36,881 bases of DNA, taken from positions 1-36,881 of the forward strand of contig CAMKAU010000012.1 in assembly GCA_946410595.1 (NCBI GenBank), written 5' to 3'. Shown one piece after another: positions 1 to 6,818 of the stretch. Numbering within the stretch: the first letter of the stretch is position 1; each line of letters starts with the position of its first letter. The position numbers were made by a program, and so were the translations under genes. The DNA comes from an uncultured Clostridia bacterium (GTDB taxonomy: Bacteria; Bacillota; Clostridia; Oscillospirales; CAG-272). The notes below the pieces were generated by a model, which was not told where the DNA came from, did not search any database, and was given only the letters and a program-made list of their open reading frames with translations.

Positions 1-1
1 G

Positions 2-178
2 AACCGCATCTTCGACCTCGGTCTCTTCTACCGCGTGGGCACCATCAGCACGCAGCTCGGCTACCTGCTCCGGGACAAATCCACGGATTTTTCCAGCATG
101 TACGCCGCCTATGAAACGAAGGGGCAGACGGAAGTGGACCGGATCAACAACTTCTTTGAGTCCGTCCGCGACAACTGA
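2..178 (+). CDS. C-terminal fragment of a possible extracellular solute-binding protein (5' truncated by window edge)
   Basis: Frame 2 open from the window start, reads NRIFDLGLFYRVGTISTQLGYLLRDKSTDFSSMYAAYETKGQTEVDRINNFFESVRDN*; resembles C-termini of family 1 solute-binding proteins; followed by a hairpin terminator. Confidence 0.45.
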   Translation, partial: NRIFDLGLFYRVGTISTQLGYLLRDKSTDFSSMYAAYETKGQTEVDRINNFFESVRDN

Positions 179-185
179 AAACCGG

Positions 186-219
186 AAAAAATCGCCGTGC
201 AGCCGCACGGCGATTTTTT
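186..219 (+). terminator. Rho-independent terminator (may serve both convergent genes)
   Basis: aaaaatcgccgtgc-agcc-gcacggcgatttttta: perfect stem flanked by A and T runs. Confidence 0.8.
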
Positions 220-517
220 ATCGCAGCAAAAAGAGGACGAGGATCGCCCCGAGGGTGAGAAGATCGGGCTTTTCCTCCCCGCAGAACAGAAGAACGGCCA
301 GCGCCGCCGCCAGCACCAGATCCCCGCTCTCCGAGCAAAACGGACGGCGGGGCTTTTTTTCGCAGGGGCAGGGGGGCTTTTCGCGGGGCTCCCCGCGCGG
401 GGGCGCGGGGGGCGCTCCGGGCGGCGGGGGCTCCTGGCAGGGGCGGGGGCGGGTCGCCGTCCAGCCGCTGTAATCCGGGGGGATCCCGCCGTCCGGGCGG
501 ACGCGCTGTTTATACAT
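218..517 (-). CDS. Small Pro/Cys-rich protein with hydrophobic C-terminus, function unknown
   Basis: 99-aa ORF MYKQRVRPDGG..., Pro-rich middle, hydrophobic tail LVLAAALAVLLFCGEEKPDLLTLGAILVLFLLR; ribosome-binding-like sequence upstream; co-oriented with the next two genes. Confidence 0.6.
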   Translation of the reverse strand: MYKQRVRPDGGIPPDYSGWTATRPRPCQEPPPPGAPPAPPRGEPREKPPCPCEKKPRRPFCSESGDLVLAAALAVLLFCGEEKPDLLTLGAILVLFLLR

Positions 518-532
518 AAGACGCTCCTTTCC

Positions 533-991
533 CTATTTGAGCAGATCGATCAGCTCCGTGACCTTCAGCACGATCTCCACGGCGTCCGCCCGCTCCGGCG
601 AAAGGTAGGGCTTGACGGCGCGGAGCAGCGCCGCGCGCTTCTCCCCTTCGCTTTTCGGCGCGGCAGGGAGGGCGGCGGCCTTCTGCGGCGAACCGCCGAG
701 GGAGGAAACAAGCGAGAGGACGACGGGCAGCGCCCGCAGGAGGGCGGGGTCGGAGAGAAGGCCTCCGGGCGGGGACGCTTCCCCCTCCGTTTTTTCTTCC
801 GCGCTCGTCTCCGGCGCCCGCTCCGCCTCCTCCCGCTCCGGCGGGGCGGCGGGGTCCTCTCCCTCCGGGCCGTCCGCCCGGCCGCCCCCGGACGCCGCTT
901 CCCCCGGCGGGTCTCCGTCCGGCTTTTTTCCGCCGAGCAGCTCGCCGAGAACGGCGACGAGATCGGGGCGGCTCTCCTCGCCGGGCGTCAC
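533..991 (-). CDS. Conserved hypothetical protein (C-terminal KPYLSPERADAVEIVLKVTELIDLLK)
   Basis: 152-aa ORF with GTG start overlapping the stop of the upstream gene (GTGA), suggesting translational coupling. Confidence 0.6.
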   Translation of the reverse strand: MTPGEESRPDLVAVLGELLGGKKPDGDPPGEAASGGGRADGPEGEDPAAPPEREEAERAPETSAEEKTEGEASPPGGLLSDPALLRALPVVLSLVSSLGGSPQKAAALPAAPKSEGEKRAALLRAVKPYLSPERADAVEIVLKVTELIDLLK

Positions 992-1206
992 GGCCGCCCG
1001 CCGCTCTTTTTCAGGTAATCGGTCAGCGCGGCGAGGTCCTTATCGGTCGCAAGACTCGCCGCCTGCCGCAGACGCGCCATCTCCTCCGGCGCGATCGTCT
1101 CCGGCAGGTCGGCGCCCGATTGCGCCGCCACCGTGCGGATAAAGGTCCAGAGCATCTTGTCGTCCATCTTCAAAAGGCGCTCCACGCCGCTTTTGTTCAG
1201 TTTCAT
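988..1206 (-). CDS. Conserved hypothetical small protein
   Basis: 72-aa ORF MKLNKSGVERLLKMDDKMLWTFIRTVAAQ..., AAAAGGAGAAACG ribosome-binding site upstream, coupled to downstream ORF. Confidence 0.65.
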   Translation of the reverse strand: MKLNKSGVERLLKMDDKMLWTFIRTVAAQSGADLPETIAPEEMARLRQAASLATDKDLAALTDYLKKSGGRP

Positions 1207-1308
1207 CGCGTTTCTCCTTTTCCCGTTCTCCCTTTCAGTATATGCGGGAGCGCCCGCGCGGTGCGGGGAGGAAAACGCCGGGAGGACTTCCCCGGCGGGA
1301 GATTTTGT

Positions 1309-1316
1309 GATATAAT
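1309..1316 (+). promoter_or_regulatory. Putative extended -10 promoter element for the MGMT gene
   Basis: tgatataat (TGnTATAAT-type extended -10) 24 bp upstream of the ATG at 1341; no clear -35. Confidence 0.5.
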
Positions 1317-1340
1317 AGAAAAAAACGGAAGGAGACCGGC

Positions 1341-1814
1341 ATGAAAACGGACGTTACGACTCCGCTCGGCGTGCTGCGGCTGGAAAGCGAGGGGGCGTTC
1401 CTCGTCTCCGCGCGGTTTACCGAGGAGACGCCGCGCTTTTCGGAGGACGCGCCCGTCCTCGCGGCGGCGCGGCTGTGGCTTTCCCGCTATTTTGCGGGGG
1501 AGGATCCGGGGGAGACGCCGCCGCTTGCCCCGGCGGGGACGGCGTTCCGGCTGGCGGTGTGGGCGCTCGCCCGGGAGATCCCCTACGGGGAGACGGTGAC
1601 CTACGGCGCCCTCGCCGCCCGCCTTGCGGCGCGGAGCGGAAAGCCGGTCTCCGCCCGCGCGCTCGGCCAAGCGCTCGGGAAAAATCCCCTCGCGCTCTTT
1701 TGCCCCTGCCACCGGGTCCTCGGCGCCTCCGGCGCCCTGACCGGCTACGCCTGGGGCGCCGCGCGCAAAAAGGCGCTCCTCTCCCTCGAGGGCGTCCCGC
1801 CCGCGGCAAAGTGA
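1341..1814 (+). CDS. ogt: Methylated-DNA--[protein]-cysteine S-methyltransferase
   Basis: Active-site motif PCHRVLGASGALTGYAWG with typical IPYGETVTYGALAARL region; GAAGGAGA ribosome-binding site. Confidence 0.93.
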   Translation: MKTDVTTPLGVLRLESEGAFLVSARFTEETPRFSEDAPVLAAARLWLSRYFAGEDPGETPPLAPAGTAFRLAVWALAREIPYGETVTYGALAARLAARSGKPVSARALGQALGKNPLALFCPCHRVLGASGALTGYAWGAARKKALLSLEGVPPAAK

Positions 1815-1837
1815 ACCCCCGCCGGAAAACGCAAAAT

Positions 1838-1865
1838 AAAAAACCGCCTTCCGGCGGTTTTTTCA
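1838..1865. terminator. Bidirectional intrinsic terminator between convergent MGMT and XRE genes
   Basis: aaaaaaccgcc-ttcc-ggcggtttttt. Confidence 0.85.
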
Positions 1866-2198
1866 GTTTTGGGAGAAAAGGCGGATACATTCATCGACAA
1901 TGTTTTCCACGCTTTGCAGCTGGGAGGGGGTCAGCCGGGCGAGCTTGCGGGAGAGAAGGAGCAGATCCTTGTCGGTCACGTCGCCGGTGAGGAGATAGTC
2001 GGCGCTCACACCGAGGGCGTCGGAGATCTTTTTCAGGTTTTCCGGACGCATCGCGCGTTTTCCCGCTTCCGCGTAGGAGACAAACTGCGTCGTCACGTTG
2101 GCTTTTTCCGCCAGAGCTTCCTGCGTCAACCCGAGCTCTTTGCGCCGCTGCGCGACGCGCCGCCCGATCTCCGCAAGGCACAGATCCGTATTCTGCAT
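1863..2198 (-). CDS. XRE-family (Cro/C1 HTH) transcriptional regulator
   Basis: 111 aa; IGRRVAQRRKELGLTQEALAEKANVTTQFVSYAEAGKRAMRPENLKKISDALGVSADYLLTG is a clear HTH_3 domain. Confidence 0.93.
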   Translation of the reverse strand: MQNTDLCLAEIGRRVAQRRKELGLTQEALAEKANVTTQFVSYAEAGKRAMRPENLKKISDALGVSADYLLTGDVTDKDLLLLSRKLARLTPSQLQSVENIVDECIRLFSQN

Positions 2199-2241
2199 GA
2201 TCTCCCTCCTTATCGTTCGGTTGTTTGGTTCTTCCTGTTAA

Positions 2242-2247
2242 ATTATA
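2242..2247 (-). promoter_or_regulatory. Putative -10 box for the XRE gene
   Basis: attata on + = TATAAT on -, 44 bp upstream of the XRE start codon; -35 weak. Confidence 0.45.
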
Positions 2248-2273
2248 TCCACAACGCGGGATAAAATTAAGCG

Positions 2274-2301
2274 CGTATTGTTGACTTTTATCAACAATAC
2301 G
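2274..2301. repeat. Perfect 11-bp inverted repeat CGTATTGTTGA-cttttA-TCAACAATACG overlapping a promoter; candidate operator
   Basis: Arms 2274-2284 and 2291-2301 are exact reverse complements with a 6-nt spacer; overlaps the -35/spacer of the cassette promoter. Confidence 0.8.
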
Positions 2302-2310
2302 TGATATAAT
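2281..2310 (+). promoter_or_regulatory. Near-consensus sigma-A promoter of the peptide/LRR/P-loop cassette
   Basis: TTGACT (2281-2286), 18-bp spacer, TATAAT (2305-2310) preceded by TGn (extended -10). Confidence 0.8.
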
Positions 2311-2323
2311 ATAAAAAACTAAA

Positions 2324-2364
2324 GCCGCCAACGGCGGCAGTACAACAGAATACAGATTCTGTTG
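2324..2364 (+). promoter_or_regulatory. 5' leader with two tandem stem-loops upstream of the ribosome-binding site
   Basis: GCCGCC-aac-GGCGGC (2324-2338) and CAACAGAAT-acag-ATTCTGTTG (2343-2364), both perfect; AAAGGAG follows. Confidence 0.6.
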
Positions 2365-2391
2365 CAAAGTCTTAAAAAAAGGAGAACATAT

Positions 2392-2523
2392 GTGAAAAAA
2401 GAGCTCTATTCTGCGCCGGAACTAGAAGTAATCCTCTTTTCCATTTCCGGTATAGTGGCAACTTCGAATGGAAAAGATGAGGACCCAAATCAAGGGGAAT
2501 GGGATCCCTTTGGTGAAAATTAA
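2392..2523 (+). CDS. 43-aa small peptide with acidic C-terminus, GTG start, function unknown
   Basis: GTG AAA AAA GAG ... TAA: MKKELYSAPELEVILFSISGIVATSNGKDEDPNQGEWDPFGEN; AAAAAAAGGAG ribosome-binding site about 7 nt upstream; 12-nt gap to next gene. Not listed in the ORF track. Confidence 0.75.
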   Translation: MKKELYSAPELEVILFSISGIVATSNGKDEDPNQGEWDPFGEN

Positions 2524-2535
2524 AAGGAGAAAAAC

Positions 2536-4542
2536 ATGAAAATAAACAAATTCTTTTGGAAGATCACGCTCTTGTTCTCTGTCGTGTTAATCTTTTCCTT
2601 TATGTCACCTAAAATCGCGAACGGAGACAGCGGAACCCCGATACTGAAAATCGAGGCAAACAATCTTTCTTTCAATGATTCCGTGTATATCAAATACGCC
2701 GTGTCTTATGAAAACACGGCAAAGCAAAATGTCTCTCTCCTAATCTGGACAGAAGCGCAAAGCGATTACACGATTGCAAACAAAGAACATCAGCTTTCTT
2801 CCGTTGGAACAACAACGGTGGGAGAAAAAACATGTCTTGTCTTTGATTTCAAAGAATTATCAGCAAAGCAAATGACGGATGACGTTTATGCTCGCGCTTA
2901 CACAAGATTAAATAATGTTGACTATTATAGCCCCGTCCAAAAGTATAGCATTCTGCAATATGCATACAACAAACTGGGCAGAACCGGCCCCGCAAGCGAT
3001 AACGAAAACCTGAAAGCGCTCTTAATGCAGATGCTGGATTACGGCGCGATTGCACAGACTTACTTCAATTATAAGACAGGGTTTCTTGCAACAGATGCGT
3101 TTTACCAAATCAAGGTAATAGGCGGAACGCTTGACGACCTGTGCACAAAAGGTCTCTATAAACCCGGTACACAGATTGCTCTTTCCGCTCCCGCCATCGA
3201 TGCAAACGGCAATGTGTTCCTCTATTGGAGCAACGATGTCGGAACGTTAATCGGAACAACGCCCGCATTAAACTATACCGTCAGCGAAAAAAACGAAACA
3301 CTCAAACCGGTCTATAGCGGATTGGAGATTGAAAGCAACGGCGACGGGACGGCATGCGTAGTCGGAAGAGGGACGCAAGCGGAATCTGATCTCATCATTC
3401 CTGCGTATACCACGGCGGGTGACTCTGTTACAGAGATAGATTCCTCTGCTTTTGCCGGAGAAAACATCAAAAGCGTGACAATGCCAGCCACCGTAACAAG
3501 CATTGGGCGAAAAGCATTTTATGGATGTTCCTTATTAACCGACGTGTACTACCACGGAACAGAGGCGGAATGGAATGCTATCCTGATAGGCAACAACAAT
3601 CAGCCATTGTCTGATGCAAATATTCATTATCTCGAAGAGTGTCTTGTGATCTTTCAAAACTGGGATGGCAGTGAGTTGGGTAGGCAAACTGTAGAAAAAG
3701 GAAAAGCAGTTTTGCCTCCTACGGATCCAACTCGCGATGGTTATCGATTCGTTGGGTGGTCCCAAAACTATGCGAAAATTGAAGAAGACTGTATCATTAG
3801 TGCGATGTTTATTGTGAATTCAGAAGCAGATTCGGAGTTTTCATATATTTATTTTGAAGATGGAAAATACTTGGGAACAAAGGAAAATCCGTATATGATC
3901 TTTCTCGGAAGAAAGAATGTTTCCGAGTTTTCTACATTACATCCCAAAACAAAGCTGGTTCTTGGTGGTCCCATAATAAATGACGGTTCTTATTCATCGC
4001 CCGCGAACTCTCTTTCTTTCCCGGAAGGGGTCGAAGTGATTGAAAGAGTTTCTCTTATTAATGGTTTTTCTTACTACTACACAATAGATAGTTTGCCCGA
4101 AACATTAATTTCCGCAGACTTTCTGTCAGTTTCCGACATAGGGGGAAACCAATCTTATAACATCTATGAAGGTGGCAAGTATCTCGGAAATGAAAACAAT
4201 CCGCATGTTGCTTTAATAAAAGCGGGGTCTTCTGCAGCAAATCAGATTTCTCCGGAAACAAAACTGATTGGAAATTATGCGTTTTCTGGATACTCTTTCA
4301 CGAACATTGTGATTCCGGGAAATGTCGTAAGTATGGGAAAGCAAGCTTTCGACGGAATGAATAGCGTTTTGCAAACAATTGATTATGGCGGAACAACAGC
4401 ACAATGGGAATCGGCATTTCCTTATTCAAACATAGTTGGCTTCAAGAATTCTTCTGTTTCCGGTGGAACAAAAATAGGGGAGGTTTCCGTTATCTGTACC
4501 GATGGAACTCTAACTCTGGATGTTTTACAAAGTGGAAAATAA
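2536..4542 (+). CDS. Secreted leucine-rich-repeat (BspA-like, LRR_5) protein with an InlB B-repeat-like segment
   Basis: N-terminal signal peptide MKINKFFWKITLLFSVVLIFSFMSPKIANG; IPAYTTAGDSVTEIDSSAFAGENIKSVTMPATVTSIGRKAFYGCSLLTDVYYHGTEAEWNAI (BspA-like LRR); IFQNWDGSELGRQTVEKGKAVLPPTDPTRDGYRFVGWSQNY (InlB B-repeat/Flg_new-like). Confidence 0.85.
   Translation: MKINKFFWKITLLFSVVLIFSFMSPKIANGDSGTPILKIEANNLSFNDSVYIKYAVSYENTAKQNVSLLIWTEAQSDYTIANKEHQLSSVGTTTVGEKTCLVFDFKELSAKQMTDDVYARAYTRLNNVDYYSPVQKYSILQYAYNKLGRTGPASDNENLKALLMQMLDYGAIAQTYFNYKTGFLATDAFYQIKVIGGTLDDLCTKGLYKPGTQIALSAPAIDANGNVFLYWSNDVGTLIGTTPALNYTVSEKNETLKPVYSGLEIESNGDGTACVVGRGTQAESDLIIPAYTTAGDSVTEIDSSAFAGENIKSVTMPATVTSIGRKAFYGCSLLTDVYYHGTEAEWNAILIGNNNQPLSDANIHYLEECLVIFQNWDGSELGRQTVEKGKAVLPPTDPTRDGYRFVGWSQNYAKIEEDCIISAMFIVNSEADSEFSYIYFEDGKYLGTKENPYMIFLGRKNVSEFSTLHPKTKLVLGGPIINDGSYSSPANSLSFPEGVEVIERVSLINGFSYYYTIDSLPETLISADFLSVSDIGGNQSYNIYEGGKYLGNENNPHVALIKAGSSAANQISPETKLIGNYAFSGYSFTNIVIPGNVVSMGKQAFDGMNSVLQTIDYGGTTAQWESAFPYSNIVGFKNSSVSGGTKIGEVSVICTDGTLTLDVLQSGK
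3844..3906 (+). repeat. Internal coding repeat, copy 1 (YIYFEDGKYLGTKENPYMIFL)
   Basis: Translated similarity with the segment at 4156-4221. Confidence 0.6.
4156..4221 (+). repeat. Internal coding repeat, copy 2 (YNIYEGGKYLGNENNPHVALIK)
   Basis: Translated similarity with the segment at 3844-3906. Confidence 0.6.
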
Positions 4543-4560
4543 AAAGGAAAAAGAAATAAT

Positions 4561-5013
4561 ATGAAAAAGTCAAAACTCGTTGTTCTTCGTGGATTCGGAA
4601 GAAAAGGCAAGACGCATACGCTGAATCTTCTGATCGAAAAACTGCTTCGAATCGGCGCTGTATTGGATTCAAAATCGCCTTTGATTGATCTATCCAAAGA
4701 CAGAACCGTTGTGTTGAGGCTTGGGGAGAAAAAGATCGGGATCACCACGCTCGGGGACAATGGGACTGTTCTCAAGACCGCATTTGAAAACAAAAAGCTT
4801 TTTTCGGCCAACTGCGATTTATATGTATGCGCCAGTCATACAAAAGGGTCCAGTGCGGAGTACTGCAAAACACATTTTGAAAACATCCTCTGGCAGGACA
4901 AGTGGGGCGTGAGTGAAACCGGCAAAACGATAGCAAGTCTGGAAATCCTGCAAGACAAGGTCAATGACATTCAGGCGCTGGTTTTGCGCGATACGATTCT
5001 TTCCTGGCTATAA
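4561..5013 (+). CDS. Small P-loop NTPase-like protein, function unknown
   Basis: 150 aa; Walker A GFGRKGKT (GxxxxGKT) at the N-terminus, GITTLGDNG and YVCASHTKGS motifs; 18 nt after the LRR stop, co-oriented. Confidence 0.75.
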   Translation: MKKSKLVVLRGFGRKGKTHTLNLLIEKLLRIGAVLDSKSPLIDLSKDRTVVLRLGEKKIGITTLGDNGTVLKTAFENKKLFSANCDLYVCASHTKGSSAEYCKTHFENILWQDKWGVSETGKTIASLEILQDKVNDIQALVLRDTILSWL

Positions 5014-5019
5014 AACATC

Positions 5020-5066
5020 AAAAAGCTCTCCCGGGCACGGAATCCGTGCCCGGGAGAGCTTTTTTA
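5020..5066. terminator. Long GC-rich bidirectional terminator between the cassette and fhs
   Basis: aaaaagctctcccgggcacgga...tccgtgcccgggagagctttttt: near-perfect ~20-bp stem. Confidence 0.9.
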
Positions 5067-5077
5067 GTAAAAGGCGA

Positions 5078-6757
5078 TCAGAACAGCCCGGAGATCTTGC
5101 CGTTTTCGTCGACGTCGATGCGTTCGGCGGCGGGGGATTTCGGCAGGCCGGGCATCGTGAGGATGTCGCCGGTGAGGACGACGACGAAGCCCGCGCCCGC
5201 GGAGATCTTGACGCTGCGGACGGTGACGTCGAAATCCTCCGGCGCGCCGAGCTTTTTCGGGTCGTCGGAAAAGCTGTATTGCGTTTTGGCGATGCAGACG
5301 GGGCAGGCGCCGAAGCCGAGCTCCTCGAGGCGGGCGATCTGCTTTTTCGCCTCCGGGGTGAAGACCGTTCCTTTGCCGCCGTAGATCTTTCTCACGACCG
5401 CGTCGATCTTCTCCGCGATGGGGAGAGAGTCCGCGTAGGAGAAGCGGAAGTCGCCTTTCTCCTCCTCGCAGAGGCGGACGACCTCGCGGGCGAGCGCTTC
5501 GCCGCCCTTGCCCCCTTCCGCCCAGACGGTGGAGAGGACGGTGTTCACGCCGAGGGCGCGGCACTTTTCGATGATGAAGCCGATCTCTCGGTCGGTATCG
5601 GTCGGGAAGCGGTTGACCGCCACAACGCAGGGGAGGCGGTAGACGTTTTTGATATTCGAGACGTGGCGCAGGAGGTTGGGGATCCCGCGCTCCAGCGCGC
5701 CGAGGTCCTCGGTCGCCAGCTCCTTTTTATCGAGCCCGCCGTGCATCTTGAGGGCGCGGACGGTCGCCACGATGACAACGGCGTCCGGGGTGAGCCCCGC
5801 CATCCGGCACTTGATATCGAGGAACTTTTCCGCGCCGAGGTCGGCGCCGAAGCCCGCCTCGGTAACGGTGTAGTCGCCCATTTTGAGCGCCATGCGCGTC
5901 GCCATGACCGAGTTGCAGCCGTGGGCGATATTCGCGAACGGCCCGCCGTGCACGAACGCGGGGGTGCCCTCCAGCGTCTGGACGAGGTTGGGCTTCAGGG
6001 CGTCCTTGAGGAGCGCCGCCATCGCGCCCGCCGCCTTGAGCTGGCCACAGGTGACCGGCACGTCCTCGCTGGTGTAGCCGACGATGATGCGGGAGAGGCG
6101 CTCCTTGAGGTCGGTGATCGAGGAGGAAAGGCAGAGGACCGCCATGATCTCCGAGGCGACGGTGATATCGAACCCGTCCTCGCGCGGGACGCCGTTCGCC
6201 TTGCCGCCCATACCGTCGACGATGAAGCGGAGCTGACGGTCGTTCATGTCCACGCAGCGCTTCCAGGTGATGCGGCGGACGTCGATATTCAGCTCGTTGC
6301 CCTGCTGGATATGGTTATCGAGCATCGCGGCGAGCAGGTTGTTCGCCGCGCCGATGGCGTGGAAATCGCCGGTGAAGTGGAGGTTGATATCCTCCATCGG
6401 GACGACCTGCGCGTAGCCGCCGCCGGCGGCGCCGCCCTTGATCCCGAACACCGGCCCGAGCGAGGGCTCGCGCAGCGCGACGGTCACATCCTTGCCGATG
6501 CGCCGGAGACCGTCCGCGAGGCCGATGGTGGTGGTGGTCTTCCCTTCCCCCGCCGGGGTGGGCGTGATCGCGGTAACGAGGATCAGCTTGCCGTCCTCTT
6601 TGTCCGCCGCGTCCCGCAGAAGGGAGAGATCGACCTTCGCTTTATAGCGGCCGTAATGCTCCAGATACCGCTCCTCCACGTGGGCGGTACGCGCCACCTC
6701 CGAGATCGGCTTCATCTCGCAGCTTTGCGCGATCTCGATATCCGAAAGGTATGCCAT
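5078..6757 (-). CDS. fhs: Formate--tetrahydrofolate ligase
   Basis: [22 protein letters not shown]...[20 protein letters not shown]...[40 protein letters not shown]; start chosen at 6757 with a TAAGGAGGAAAG ribosome-binding site (ORF track extends further 5'). Confidence 0.97.
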   Translation of the reverse strand: MAYLSDIEIAQSCEMKPISEVARTAHVEERYLEHYGRYKAKVDLSLLRDAADKEDGKLILVTAITPTPAGEGKTTTTIGLADGLRRIGKDVTVALREPSLGPVFGIKGGAAGGGYAQVVPMEDINLHFTGDFHAIGAANNLLAAMLDNHIQQGNELNIDVRRITWKRCVDMNDRQLRFIVDGMGGKANGVPREDGFDITVASEIMAVLCLSSSITDLKERLSRIIVGYTSEDVPVTCGQLKAAGAMAALLKDALKPNLVQTLEGTPAFVHGGPFANIAHGCNSVMATRMALKMGDYTVTEAGFGADLGAEKFLDIKCRMAGLTPDAVVIVATVRALKMHGGLDKKELATEDLGALERGIPNLLRHVSNIKNVYRLPCVVAVNRFPTDTDREIGFIIEKCRALGVNTVLSTVWAEGGKGGEALAREVVRLCEEEKGDFRFSYADSLPIAEKIDAVVRKIYGGKGTVFTPEAKKQIARLEELGFGACPVCIAKTQYSFSDDPKKLGAPEDFDVTVRSVKISAGAGFVVVLTGDILTMPGLPKSPAAERIDVDENGKISGLF

Positions 6758-6818
6758 GCTTTCCTCCTTATACGGCGCCGCGCGCCGTTTTTCTTTTTTT
6801 CCGGGGCGGGAAGGCCGG

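Noticed and set aside
197-1018. 273-aa + strand ORF
   Set aside because: Overlaps three better-supported minus-strand genes that have ribosome-binding sites and translational coupling.
2392-2523. Lasso-peptide precursor (leader-like YxxPxL and a Thr near the hydrophobic/acidic junction)
   Set aside because: No lasso cyclase, RRE or leader peptidase gene is visible nearby, and plausible core starts do not put Asp/Glu at the needed ring position 7-9 with a suitable first residue. The leader-like motif is noted only.
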